From Udeniomyces pyricola (taxonomy: Eukaryota > Basidiomycota > Tremellomycetes > Cystofilobasidiales > Mrakiaceae), in contig BCIK01000024.1 of NCBI GenBank assembly GCA_039545295.1, forward strand, positions 196,130 to 260,129: a stretch of DNA of 64,000 nucleotides, given 5' to 3'. A model generated the notes under the pieces. That model saw only the letters and a program-made list of their open reading frames with translations. It had not been told where the DNA came from and did no database searches. How positions within the stretch are numbered: the first letter of the stretch is position 1; every line of letters begins with the position of its first letter. This document shows, piece after piece, positions 48,982 through 61,500 of this stretch. The translations under genes were made by a program, and so were the position numbers.

Positions 48982-49766
48982 ATGCCTCAGTCCGCTATCC
49001 CCAAGGTACGTCGCCTCGATCATCATTTTCTTCTAACTTACTTTACCTCCACTGGACTCATCGCCTGCACTTGTTGCACTTGATCGCTCTTTCCTCATGT
49101 TCAGCCTGTCTTCAGGCAGCCTCCCTCGAACGTCAACCCCTCGGCTGTCCCTCGAGTCGCGCTCGCCGCGATTGTTCTCGGTACGTACCATGTTCGACGT
49201 TCACAGGTTGCTTTCTTTATCGGTCCGATTCCCCCTGCTAGTTGTTTTTGTCTCCGATCTTCACTCCGATCCTTCCCCATGTATCAAGGCTTACCATCGG
49301 CACGTCTTATCCCTTTCTTCACCCCTTCCCCTCCCCTCTCTTTGCCTTCCGTAACCACTCCATACCGCATCCCTGCTTTCAAATTCTCTTCTCATAGGTA
49401 CCGTATCGTTCGCCACATTCTGCGTCGTGGGCCGCATCGCCGAAGTCGCCGATCCTGCTATGGGTATCCATGGCTCTCAGAAGATCATCATGCCCTGGCA
49501 CGATGAGGCACGCGACCCGAAGACTGGCGCCGTTACTCAGTAAGTCTTTGTACAACACAGGGGAAGAATAAACCACCATCCGCAGTCGGCGTTCGCCGTC
49601 CCACTAATAACGCCCTCCTCTTTGTTTATTACGATCCTTTACTCGCAGGGCCCAATACAAGTACAGGAACGCTTTTGGACACATGGAGGAGGCCCCTCCT
49701 GCTATGACGGAGCCCTTCCGAGACGAGCACCTCATTACCAGGTCCACCCGACGATCCCAGCTCTAG
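48982..49766 (+). CDS. Unrecognised small protein with one membrane helix
   Basis: Four exons, 48982-49005, 49105-49180, 49398-49539 and 49649-49766, join in phase to 119 residues. I do not recognise the family. One hydrophobic segment (VALAAIVLGTVSFATFCVVG, about residues 26-45) follows a short Pro/Asn-rich start. After it comes a hydrophilic region with IIMPWHDEARDPKTG and YKYRNAFGHMEEAPPAMTEPF. The final SRR-type basic end is short. Clean consensus splice sites, regular phases and a compact C/A-rich leader argue for a real, well-expressed gene. A small mitochondrial membrane protein, for example a respiratory-chain accessory or assembly factor, is one possibility but only a guess. It is divergent from OMA1. 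Confidence 0.75.
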
Positions 49767-50413
49767 TCGACCTAATCGCTGTCCTCCCAATCTCAGTTCC
49801 GGTTCCACTTGATCTCGTTTATATAGTTTGCTGTTTGTAGTCTCGATGCTTTTCTTTCCTATATACGTTGTACGACTTGTACGACTTTGATTTCTTCCTT
49901 CTCTGTTTTCCCTTTGTACCCGCTCCTATTTCTTGAGAAGATACTGTATTGATGAATTCTTGCTGTCCGCGGATGTCATTCATGAGTTTGGGCTCTCAAA
50001 ACCTGGACAAGTCGACCTATTAGGTACTGTAACAGGCTCAGATCTCTAGTGCTTGTCTCGGAAAAAAGTTTGAACAAAACCTCGATTGATCGATGGTTTT
50101 GATTGCAAGAAAACAAATCTTGATATGCGGTCACGACGTAACAACGATCATTCGCGACGTTCGATGTTCGAGGCTGGTACACGGTGGTACGTCCAGATAA
50201 ATCGTATATATCGACTTGCAGCTAATTCAACTCCATCTTGGCTTGCACCGTCCTCGCTCCGGACCTCTTGGTGCTCAAGACGCACTACAAATGAGAAACA
50301 AAAGAAAAAGAAAAACTACTTCGTTCTCTTGTGATAGATACGTATCGCGTTGAGTTATTCATATGATCAGATAGGCGGATTAACAGTCCAAGCTATTGTT
50401 CATCATGCGTACG
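49767..50413. other. Convergent 3' region
   Basis: Lies between the small TM protein gene and the tubulin cofactor E gene. T-rich near the first gene, AT-richer in the middle. No supported gene. Confidence 0.5.
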
Positions 50414-52615
50414 TCAACATCCACCCTCAACAATCAGCCTGCTCCCACTCTCAACGCCGTAACTACCGATTTCTCGTTTGTCCTCTTGCATCGCCTCCCT
50501 CCGCTCCGTTCCATCCCGCATGTCATCGAGCAGATAGAGTTGCATGTCCGCGGCCTTCATGCCGGTAAGCTTTTGGAGTTTGAGCTTGAGCATCCGGAGA
50601 GACATGGCTGGAAGAACTCGAAGTTGGATACCTCCCGAAGGCGAAGGTGTTGGTGAGGTTTGAATCGTGATTTCTATCAGAGAAAAGATAAACAAAGAGA
50701 GAAAATGAGGCAGGATAGGGATGCGACCAGTCAATAGCGAGCCCAAAGGTACTCATCAGGCTTTCGAGTGATGTCTAGCGTACCAAGAAGTTTGTCTCGA
50801 AGGATCGGCGGTGGCTTAGACGACAGAGCACGAGCGTTGTGGTCGGGCAGTCCGTACCCTGTGAACCCAAGCGAGCACATCAGAAACGGTTCGGAGCAGT
50901 GAAGAGAAGCAAGTCAAGCTCAATGGCTTACTCATGACCAACTCATCCCATCGTTTTCGCCCGACATCATTCGCGTCAAACGTTGGGTGGAGCGACAGGT
51001 AGAAAAGCTCGGCATCTTTTCTCTCGCCCGGCGTAACTTCACTGCCCTCAAGGACTTCCAGTCCTCTCAACCGAGCAATCAACCCACTTCGGACCAATCC
51101 ACCGGGGGTGCCTTCAACGAATCCGTTGCCCCGCACCCAGACTTCCCGCAGGCCCTTACCCCCATTTAGTGGGAGAGAGCCGAGGACGTCAATGGAAGAC
51201 CAGGTTTTGATCTTGTTGAATGACAGCGAGAGAGAAGAGAGTGAAGAAGGAAACGGGGAGGATGTCGTCGACGAAGGCGGTGGAAGGGAAGGTAGATCGT
51301 TATAAGTGAGGGAAAGTGTTTGAAGTGCGGTAAAGCATGATATCGGGTCGAGATCAGCCCAAGACGAAAATGCGTTTGAGTCGAGACGAAGATGGTGGAG
51401 ATTTGGGAAGGGGGCACGTTTGTATGTGTCGTCAACTTTATCAGCCGGGTTTGATGGGATGACGAGAGAAGTCACTTGGTTGAAGGAGAACTCGAGAGAT
51501 TCGAGAGTAGAGAGAGATGGCTCCAACCGCATAAGCTAAAGATCGATCAAGTACCCCCAGGCAGAAGGTGCATCAGCCAAGCGTTCGCGTTCATGAGGTT
51601 CGATTGTCAAGATTCAGTCAACCTACTTCTCCCCACGACATCAGAGTATTGTTGAGCGTCAGGCATTTGATCCTGCCAAATGCAGGGAGTCGAGGCGCTG
51701 CGGGTATCGACTGAAAGCGGTTGGAGCTAAGGAGAAGAGCGGTATTCGGTATCAAGTGAGCTGCACGTCCCCATAACGTAGTTGTGCAGTAAATGATACG
51801 TTGTATCAGATAGAACAACTTTCGCTTACTTGAGATTGAGTGAGTCCAATCGAGTTAAATGGCTGACAACCATCTCGACCATCTCGAGCGAGGGGAACAA
51901 GCTCTGCGAGAGGTTGAGAGATCGTGTGTCTGTACGGCACGGTATGAGGCAACGTTCAGTACGTGAGGTTCTCTTCGATTTTGATCCGATGTTCGGCAGA
52001 GATACGCACTCCACTGTCCCATGGCGATCATCTCAGTACCTTCCGCCTCAGACATGGTACCGACACCCTCGCCATCGACGCCCAGTTCCTTGAGATCAGT
52101 CAGGTTCTCAAGTCGTTTGCGGACCTTGGCCAGATTGGGAGCTTCAACTTCGATGCGGGTACCGCCCAGCTGAAGGATTTCGTCTGATGGTTTGTACTCC
52201 GGCCGGGCGTCAGGTTCAACAGACGTGTATCGGCCTTTGAGCGTCGGAAAGAAGGGCTTGGGAAGGATGATTTTAGGGGATGATGGTCGGATGAAAGATC
52301 CAGCGCCGACAACCCTGTGACGTTTGACCATGAGAACTGAGTGAGTACAGATCAACCGTACTTGAGACCTGGTTGCCTGTTTGTTCTGTTGGAAAGCATG
52401 TAGACAGGCCAAACAAGTAGCCGAAAGACGAACCGAGTGCGAAAGTATCGGATTCCATCCTTCTCTCCGTCGTGTTTGCCACGTTTTGGATCGTCCCACT
52501 CGACTCCCCACCAAAGACCCTGAGTCCCTTCCACGGGGCCCACAAAGAGGAGTGTGGACCTGTCTGAGCCAACTTGAAGGCGTGAACCGATATTAGGAGC
52601 AACGAGGGACGACAT
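50414..52615 (-). CDS. Tubulin-specific chaperone E (CAP-Gly, LRR, ubiquitin-like)
   Basis: Predicted tubulin folding cofactor E, which holds alpha-tubulin and joins cofactor C in assembling the dimer. Seven exons: 52615-52434, 52314-52010, 51929-51830, 51726-51627, 51535-50932, 50858-50784, 50673-50414, 541 residues. The CAP-Gly domain (about 5-80) shows GLWWGVEWDDPKRGKHDG and GSFIRPSS. Leucine-rich repeats follow, for example LNLSQSLFPSLEMV, LDSLNLNSNRFQSIP, LEFSFNQVTSLVI, LHHLRLDSNAF and LSLSFNKIKTWSSI. The C-terminal ubiquitin-like part contains LRMLKLKLQKLTGMKAADMQLYL. I chose the ATG at 52615 because the CAP-Gly domain begins right there; an in-frame ATG at 52696 is the alternative. The yeast homologue is Pac2. 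Confidence 0.94.
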
Positions 52616-53214
52616 GAGTGACGGCAATCTAAGTCGTCCGTAAATACAGCAGCAGAAGGCGTTGCGACGCGTCCACATCTGCACAGCCATCTTCACAGCT
52701 ATACCTCGACGCGTAGCCGACCACTTGACAGATGTGGCGTTTGGACCGGTGTCGCGCTGATCATGAAATGACGTTTCGCAATCGTTGTATTCTACCTGAC
52801 CGAAAATTAAAGAACCTATGAAGGTATACCATAAAACAAAACAGATTGATCATATACTGCCCATATTGGTACACCGGCCCAACGTCCAATTTTGAAGCAA
52901 AAATGTAAACAAACGCAAGGAGACTCCGCGTTACTAGTTCCGCGCGATGTTAGCTTGTTCTTCACGGATTGTTCGCCTGATCGACGTGTCGTCTGCCCTT
53001 ATTCAGTTGTTGAGCCTGTCCCTGGCCTTCCTCCCACCACCACCTGTACCACGACCCTCCCCGTCCCTCGCATCGTCCGTCGACCTTCTCTCGCTTATTT
53101 CGCAGCTGGTCTGCTCTATCCTCGCCATTCCACCTCGCTCACTCAGTCGATTCCCTACGGACCCCTTCGCATTCCTTATCGGGCCTTTGTCTTTTCTCGA
53201 TCATTCTCGCCACC
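52616..53214. promoter_or_regulatory. Divergent spacer tubulin cofactor E / GH71
   Basis: About 600 bases between outward-reading starts. The half nearest the glucanase is C/T-rich leader-like sequence. No independent gene is supported. Confidence 0.45.
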
Positions 53215-55603
53215 ATGGTCGCCTCCTCCTCCCCTTTGATCAACATTTTTTGGAGGTTGTCTCTATATATCCTTTTCGCCGTCCTCCTTGCTGTTACTTC
53301 CCATGCACATCGTTCAGCCGACAGTAAGGAACTTGCCAATAGACGACGGCACCATCAGCGATTGAGCGAACGGCTCTCGCTTGATCTCAATGCTTCCGTC
53401 TCTCTCACGCCCGGCATCAACGTAAATGCAAGCGTGGTAAGTCCGTCAGCGTGATAGCCGGGACCTTCGATCAATATGCAATCTTGTCACAGATCTATCA
53501 TGGTTCCCAACTCGATGATCGGCTGTGGAAATAGCTGACAAGAACGGAATTACACACTCCATATGATTCCCCGCGCAGTCTACCCAGATTGGTTCCTCGT
53601 CCACTTCATCCTCCGGTGCCTCGTCTACAAAGGCCGTTTTTGCTCATTTCATGGTCGGCAACGCATACCCGTATACGTTCGACACCTGGACAGAGGATAT
53701 TAAGCTTGCTTCTCAAATCGGAGGTTTCGACGGATTTGCTCTCAACATCGGAACGGGTCAGTCCGGATAGGGGAAGCTTTCGAAGCAAGAGCCTCTTCAT
53801 CCGTCGGGCCTTGTATTCACCTTGCTGATGCCCTTTGATCTGAATCCGCCTGGTCTCTTACTACCAGACGATTGGCAAGCTGCCCAGGTCGCATCTGCCT
53901 ATGCTGCCGCTCAAGCGTTCTCCAACGATTTCCGACTCTTCATCTCGTTCGACATGACTGTTTTCCCATGCTCTTCTGCTTCGGATGGTTCAGCAATCCT
54001 TGCTCTCGCGACCAAATACGCCAATCACCCCAACCAAGCCACTTATCAAGACACTGGCCGGCCCATTGTCTCGACCTTTGCTGGGTCTGACTGCACGTTC
54101 GGTCGGGCCGGCTGGGACGCAGGCTTCGACGCAGCACTTCGGCAGCCCCTCAAATCAGCAACTGGCCTCGATATGTTCTTCATTCCATCTGTGTTCACCG
54201 ACCCATCGACATTCTCATCCGTCGATGTCATGGACGGCGAGCTGAACTGGAATAGCGGATGGCCAACTGGTCAAGAAGACATCAGCTTTGCTCGAGATGA
54301 GACTTATCTCGCCCAACTTGGTTCCAAGGCATACATGGCGGCCGTTTCTCCATGGTACGCATGTTCGGCTTCTCCGAGCGTAGATTCTTCCTGTTTCTCA
54401 TCGACTTCATCATCTAGATGTCCCACCTCACTATCGGTGATTCCTTACTGACGCATTGGATTTGCCCTCGTTTCCAGCTTCTACACTCACTATTCACCTT
54501 CAAGTTGGAACAAGAACTGGCTTTGGTTCAGCGACGGTTTCCTTTATGCCAAACGATGGCAGTTGCTGTTTGAGAACCGTGACAAGCTGAATCTCGTTGA
54601 AATCCTCACCTGGTGAGATAAAGTGTATTTGACATCAAGCTTATGCCAGATCAGCGCCTCGACCTGGAATGCTGACACCATCATGCTCTCTCTCTCTCTC
54701 TATCCTCATTTGGTGTGCAGGAACGACTATGGCGAGAGCAGTTACATCGGTCCGATCAAAGGAGCTCAACCCAACTCGCAGGGCTGGGTCGACGGCCTCT
54801 CGCACGAAGTCCTGCTTGAACTCTCGGCGTACTACACTCAAGCGTTCAAGACTGGCACCTATGTGAGTCGCTGATGCCTATAAAGTTGTGTCAGACCTTC
54901 TGACTGACTTGAAGAACGACGTTGCTTCCCGGATTCCATTTGGAACGCACCCTCAGCCTACTATTACTCAGGACAAGATATATGTTCAGGCTCGACCTCA
55001 TAAGAGCACGGCGGTCGCCTCGGACGACCCCTGCCCCACCCGCCCTAGCGGCGGTCAAGGTAGGTGGTCCACGCCCTACACTGATGATAGCGCCTTATGC
55101 GCTTCCCTTACTCACCTAGAAAAACTATCTCCTTCTCGTTCGACTATTAGGTGGACCTGTTGATGGATATCTTTGGACGCAGGATCATGCGTTCGCGTTG
55201 ATTATGGCAACTTCGGCCTCGACGGTCGTCATCACGTCTGGATCTTCTTCTTCCACGTTCCAGGTCGAGGCTGGAGTCTCGTTCCTCGAAGCTGATCTTT
55301 CAGTTGGGTGAGTCATCTTGGGTCGACTAGGTGTGAGGTATACAGTCCCGTACGATGACTGACATGAGAGCTTTCGTGTGTGTGCGTGTTTTTTCTTCTT
55401 CTTTTTTTTCTTTTTTTTTTCTGCCTGCAACTTCATCACTTTCCTCTACTGTCAGGTCTGGAGTTGAGGTCACTCTCTCTCCCATTTCGGGTGGGGCAAC
55501 GACTCGCCTCGCTCCCAGTAACTACACGTTTGAAGAGTCGACATCCATCTATTCGAGTAACTACCACTTCTTTTCTTCCTCCTCTACTGTTTCTTCCTCT
55601 TGA
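53215..55603 (+). CDS. Glycoside hydrolase family 71 (alpha-1,3-glucanase)
   Basis: Predicted secreted or wall-associated enzyme that cuts alpha-1,3-glucan. Eight exons: 53215-53436, 53579-53756, 53868-54354, 54478-54612, 54721-54862, 54957-55059, 55151-55307, 55456-55603, 523 residues. An N-terminal hydrophobic segment (LYILFAVLLAVTSHA) follows a short polar start, so it is a signal peptide or signal anchor. A basic RRRHH stretch follows. The GH71 domain shows KAVFAHFMVGNAYPYT, DIKLASQIGGFDGFALNIGT, DWQAAQVASAYAAAQ, FRLFISFDMTVFPC, VSPWCFYTHY, LVEILTWNDYGESSYIGPI and ITQDKIYVQARPH. A C-terminal beta-type region (about 385-505) ends in a Ser-rich tail. The stop at 55603 is the simplest end; a further splice near 55562 is possible. 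Confidence 0.93.
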
Positions 55604-56180
55604 GTGTTCCTTGCGTGAGGGGTGTGTTTCTGTTTTGAGCCTCTATTGTTTCTTCCTTCTGAGTTTTCTTGTGTGTGTGTCGTGACTTCTTGTGAGCCGG
55701 CAGCCGGACTGGCTCCAGCTGCATCGTATTGTTACCCCGATCTTCTTATGAGTCTTTATGTAGTTTTGTGATGGTTCCCTTTTCTATTTTAGCTATTCCC
55801 TTTTCAAACCTGCGCTGGCTTAGCTAGGGTAATTCTGGTAGTATGCCTATCTAAGATGGCGAACAGCATGCATATGTGCTCGGCGATGGGACAGTCGACT
55901 CGGATAGGGTGACATGATTGGCGCAATCGAGATCTGAAAGGTACCTTGGAAGAGAAGTGCAGGTGCAAAGTTGATGGCAAGCGAGTTTGTCGTTGATCAT
56001 GTGCCTGAACGCAACATCGAGTGATGGCGATGCAGGATGATTGGATAGCGTTCGTGCAACAAAAAGAGGAGATCATCGAAAAGAGGAGGTCGATCATTCA
56101 TCATGATCAGACTTGGAGCTTGGTCGAGTGCAGGAGGCGAGACCGGAACACTTCCCAACCACCACTTCCCCATCCTCACC
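55604..56180. other. Spacer GH71 / ATP5
   Basis: T-rich 3' UTR-like sequence, then C/A-rich sequence just before the ATP5 start. Minus-strand frames near 55804-56097 show no recognisable feature. Confidence 0.5.
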
Positions 56181-57863
56181 ATGTTCTCCGTCCGATCTGC
56201 CGCTCCCGTTCTCAAGCGAACCTACGCTACTGCCCCCAAGAAGGTCCAGGTTGGTATACATTCCCACATTGCTCATCTCTCGCCTTCCCTGCTCCCCATC
56301 ACAGCACTCTTGCTCATCCTCACTTTCCTTCCCCTGCCATGATGATCCTTTCCCCTTCCTCCTTCCTCCCTTCCTCTCCTCGCCATCCTCACCACTTCTC
56401 GCATCTCCTCTTCTCAACTTTGGCTCAACCTCCCATTCTATACTTTCTACTGCCACCGCTCATCGAATTCGACGCCTTACCGTTCACAGCCTCCTCTCCA
56501 GCTCCAGTCGCTTGCCGGCAAGTACGCGACCGCTGCCTTCACCGGCGCCCTTTCCAAGTCGTCCCAGGCCCTCTCCCAGGTCGAGGCCGACTTGACGACT
56601 ATCCAGAAGCTCATCCAGGCCAAGGACAAGTCGACCATCTTCCTCGGTCAGTCATACTTCTCGTTCAGACTGCCTCCGGAGTGGTTGGCCAGGGTTATGA
56701 TTGCGAGTAGAGAGGAAAGGTAGAGTCGGAACTCTCGAGCGAGCGAGCGAGCATGCGATGCTGAAACGTCGCTTTTCGTCGTCGCCCCTTGATTGGCGTC
56801 TCCTCCATCCCTCGCTTGGCGGCCATCGGTTCCCGAACGCAGCCAACCCCACCCTCTCTTCCGGAGAGAGAGCTTCCGAGATCAAGACCCTCCTTTCCAA
56901 GGTTCCCAAGGCTTCCGAGGTACGTCGCGTGCGGTGCTGGCTCGCCAACGATGGAGGCAGAGAGCGAGTGATGAAGGGACGTGTCGGGATGAACGAATAG
57001 TTGAGCTGATGGTCACTCTGCTTTCTTCTCCCTTGCGTCTGTGTCCCTTTGCCCTCTTTCTCTCTCGCTCCTCTCTGTCTCTCCTGTTCGACTGCTCATC
57101 GTCTTGCTTCATCCCATATCGCACGTTCCGTCGTCGTGCTCTCAACGCCTCACGTTCACTCCCCGTGAACCCTGTTTCTCTCCCATCTGCTCGACCTGCT
57201 CGTCGTCGACCGTCACAATGGGGATCAGATCACCGCCAACCTCTTTGAGCTTCTCTCGTCCAACGGTCGATTGCCCGCGACCTCGGAAGTCGTTGAGGAC
57301 TTCATCTCTCTCGTCAAGGCGCACAAGGGAGAGCTTGAGATCACTGTGACCTCTGCCGAGGAGCTCGACAAGGCCACCCAGGACAGGTTGGAGAAGTCGT
57401 TGAAGGCGAGCTCGGCCGTCCAGGGCAAGACCATGAAGATTGTCAACAAGGTGCGTTGGGTGCTCTTTTTCTCTTTTCTTTTCTTCTTCTTCTTTGGAGG
57501 TAGTCTGACTAGTATTGAGAGGGGAGGAGAGAGGACGAAGCAGGGAGGTTTCCGTTGGGCATGGGGGATGCACGAGTGTGGATGTGAACGCATAGGGCCG
57601 AAACGCTAATGACTATTGACGCGTATGTCTCATCAGGTCAACCCCGCCATCCTCGGTGGTATCATTGTCGACTTTGGAGACAAGACCATCGACCTTTCTG
57701 CCGTTAGCAAGGTCAACAAGCTCAACGGTCTCCTTACTGGTGAGTCGATGTTGTTGTTGCGGCGCGATGGGATACATTAGGCGTTGGTTGTTGTATGAGG
57801 TGATTGCGGGCTGATATGTTTGATTCTGTGCATGGTTGGTTGCGATGTGTAGCGTCTGTCTAG
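56181..57863 (+). CDS. ATP5: F1Fo ATP synthase OSCP subunit
   Basis: Stator subunit that ties the F1 head to the peripheral stalk in mitochondria. Six exons: 56181-56249, 56490-56646, 56843-56919, 57229-57450, 57637-57739, 57853-57863, 212 residues, normal for the family. An Arg-containing presequence (MFSVRSAAPVLKRTYATAP) opens the protein. LAGKYATAAFTGAL is the OSCP start motif. It continues with NGRLPATSEVVEDFISLVKAHKGELEITVTSA. It ends with INPAILGG-type VNPAILGGIIVDFGDKTIDLSAVSKVNKL. The last coding exon is only 11 nt (A-S-V-stop) and completes the usual LLTxxV ending. Exon 2 could also start 12 nt later at a second AG; the longer form is used here. Confidence 0.97.
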
Positions 57864-58501
57864 ATGGATACATGGGAAAGTACGGTTAGAGGGGCGAGAG
57901 AGAGAGAGAGAGGGAGAGGGAGCGAGAGAGAAAGAGAAGGGGTTCTATGGGGAATGATGATTGATGTGCACTCTTTACTCGTGATGTTGGGTTGAAGCCA
58001 GGGCCTGATTGCTTGTGCGAATTGTTGAGCGGAACATGTGCAGATGCATGGGTGTGTGCGTATGGAATGGGCGATGGAGTGTATGCGTATACGTATATAT
58101 GCGCGGTTATAGATGCGTCTGTTGATATATGCTCCACGATCTAGCGCTTATAGATATGTATACATATATATATAGAGAGAGTATGATCTGTGTGAAAGGT
58201 GAAGGATAAATGACCTGGATGATGGATGATGGATATATACAATATGATGTTGATGTATAATACACATATGTGTGTGTATATATATATAATATACCAAGGG
58301 GGAACTCGCATCGACAATCATCGATCAGGCCCAGGAGGTCCGAGGAGAAGAAGGATCGTCCACGCTCGCTCAGTCGACTCATTCAAGTCGACGCCAAAAA
58401 GTACAACTCCTCGACATCCTTCTGCTATCCCCCTCCTTCTCTCTCCCCCCTTCCCCCTCCCCCCTCCCCCTTCTCCCCCTCCCCCATCTCCCCTACGCGC
58501 C
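57864..58501. other. Spacer ATP5 / eIF3c with AT microsatellites
   Basis: Contains a GA run near 57896-57915, TA-rich repeats near 58160-58175 and 58263-58290, and a C/T-rich leader (58430-58500) just before the eIF3c start. No gene supported. Confidence 0.55.
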
Positions 58502-61500
58502 ATGTCGTTCTTCGCCTCAGCGCCAGGTTCCGACGACTCCGACTCGGACAACAGCTCTCTCTCCTCCTCTAGCTCCAAGCCCGCCAAGAAGTCCGACAAG
58601 AAGTCGGGCGGCGGCGGCGGTGGCATGTTCGCGACCGGAGACACCGACTCGTCCGAAGAGGACTCTGACTCGGACTCTGACTCGGATGACTCCTCGGACG
58701 AGGAGGAGGAGATGAGTGATGGCGAGGCCAAGCCAGCTACCAAGAACAAGGCTTCCGCTTTCCTCAGGGGTGGAGGAGACAGCGACAGCGACAGCGACGA
58801 AGAGGAGGAGAAGACGGCCGTCAAGAGTGCAAAGGACAAGAGGTTCGTCTCTCTCTCTCTCGCGATTGAGCTTCTTCCTTGCCTCGCCCATCATCGCTGC
58901 CCTCGTTGGCGTTGTCGCGCTTAGGACATTGTCAAGAAGCATCGCTTGAGCCAGCCCCGTTGGTTCAACGTGCGCGTCGACGTCGGTTCAGTCTCACTAC
59001 GCAAACCCACACGACACCGAACGAGACGAACAAGAACTGAGCCCTTGGTCGGTTGCTGACGCTCTCGGATTCTCTCCCTTTCCTTGTCTCCTTCGCCTGC
59101 GTCCCCCTTCGTCGTCCACTTGTCTGTCGTGCTCTCATAGGGAGGACGAGCTCGATGCCGCCCTCAGGACCATGGATAACGCCGGCAAGACTGGCGAGAG
59201 GAAGAACTGGGTCGTCATTGCTACCGGTGAGGCATCGCGCTCCTCCTTGGGCCCTTTTTTCCACCCTCACTCTCCCGTTGGGTGGTCGGCTCGCCCGCTG
59301 TTGCTGTTGCTGCTGCAGCTGCTTGCTTGCTTGCTGCTTCAACCCTGCTTGCGGACGCTGACGGAACCCCATACTTTCAATGATTTCTCTTTGTCTGCGG
59401 TTACTGTCTATCCTGGGTCCTACGATGGTGTTCTCCTTGCTCTGCCTCGCATCCTCCCCGGTCTGACGCACACCAGAGTTCGACAAGGTCCTCCGAATCC
59501 TCCAAAAGTCATCCCTTACGGCCCTCCCCGGAACGACCGTCTACCTCCCGCCCCAGTTCATCTCGGCCCTCATTGCCCTTCCGGAGGATGTCGAGCAGGC
59601 TCTTAAGCTCGAGAAGAGCGCCGCCAAGAAGAGCTCCCAGGCCAACGCCAAGGCCCTCAACGGAATGAAGCAAAAGGTCAAGAAGGTCAAGAAGGAGAAC
59701 GAGGCCATGGTTGCTCTCTACGAGAAGGTTCGTTCGATCATACAACTCGTCTAATCCACAGCCTCGTTGCTGGTTTGATCGGCTGTCTTGGGGTTTGACC
59801 GAAAGACCCAAGGGCCGATGATCGGGTTCCGTTCGTTCATACAGCTCATCGCTCTCCCACCTTGCACTGCACACAGGACCCTGAGGCATACACCTCGACC
59901 TATCTCGTCTCGACCAAGGGACCCGAGGAGGTTGTCGTCAAGAAGACCAAGAAGGAGAAGAAGGTTGCTGCTGAGGAAGGTGGAGAGGCGGACGAGTTCC
60001 TGACCGTCGGCAAGGGTGGCAAGTCGCTCGATCTCAGCAAGGAGGGTCTCTTCAAGACCCTCAAGACTATTCAAGAGGCTCGAGGACGAAAGGTGCGGAA
60101 CATTTCTTGGGAAGAGATTAAACTGATTGGGTTCATCTGAAAGCTAGCATGCTCATCTTGCATTCATCCCTCCCCCTCCCCCTCCTCCTTTTTCCAAAAC
60201 GGCTCACTTCGCCTTTCTTAGAACACTGACCGACGGGAGCAGATCTCGATCCTCTCGGCTCTCCTCAAGATCGCTGCCACCCCTTACCAGACGATTCGAG
60301 TTCTCCTCATTCTCCTTTCGACGCGATTCGACTTCAACCCTTCAACCCACACTCACATGCCGCTCGAGGACTGGTCTCACGCCCGAGCCGAGCTCACGAC
60401 CTTGCTCGAGCTTCTGCTCGCCGAGAACGGAGATTACCTCATCATGGAGGACATTGGCAGCGAGGAGATTGAGGAGAACGAGGATCGAGAGCCCAAGGAG
60501 GTTAACGGCCAGAAGGAGCCAGTCAAGGTCCGAGGCAGCCTTGTTGCTTTGGTTGAGCGATTGGACGAGGAGGTCAGTTTGGGCTTGCTTTTGTCTTCTT
60601 TCTCGTTGTTCTTTGTTATTGGCGTTTTCTCTCCTGCTTTCGTTCGCTATGCGATGCTTTGGGTGTCAGTGACTGACGATTTTTCTGGTCTCTCCTGATG
60701 CCTGTGCGTTTCCTCAGTTCACCAAGTCGCTTCAATGGATCGACGCTCACGGCATGGAATACGTGGAGAGGCTCAAGGACGAGTCGGTTCTCTACACCGT
60801 CCTCTGCCAGTCTCAGCAGTGGTTCGAGGCCTCGTCGGCTTCCCACAACGTTGCCCGTATTGTTCTCCGACGACTCGAGCACGTCTACGCCAAGGTCAGT
60901 TGAGAAACTTATCTTTTTCTCCCTTCCTCCCTTAGTTTTGGTGCTTCAACCGCATGCACGCCCTCTTGATCCTGTCTTCCTCCTGTCTGGAAAAGCCTCG
61001 CTGACTGCTTTTTTTTGTTTTGTTTCGAAATTCTCCCGTTGTTAACCCGTTCTCAGCCCGACCCTGTTGTCCTCTACCTTGAGCAAAACACCCACAAGGC
61101 CGCTCCGACGCTCACCTCGGCCATAATACCCGAGGACGCGACGCCGACTCTCCTTGTCCACTCACTCTGCGTCTACCTCTACAAGTCGGCTGACTCGCTC
61201 ATCCGAACGCGCGCGATGCTTTCCCACATCTACCACCACGCTCTTCACGGTCGATACTACGAGTCGCGAGACATGCTCCTCATGTCGCACCTCCAAGGCG
61301 CTATCCAGCACACCGACGAGGGCACCCAGATCCTTTACAACCGAGCCATCGTCCAGCTCGGTCTGGCTGCGTTCCGAATGGGTTTGATTGCCGAGTGCCG
61401 AACGATCTTGCTTGATATGTTCACGACCCAACGACCTAAGGAGCTCCTTGCCCAAGGGTTCCCGCCCCAAAAGTACTCGCAAGTCACGCCCGAGCAGGAG

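Noticed and set aside
51855..52514. 219-codon minus-strand frame over the tubulin cofactor E gene as a separate gene
   Set aside because: It is the same gene's exon 2 frame running into flanking introns; no second gene is needed.
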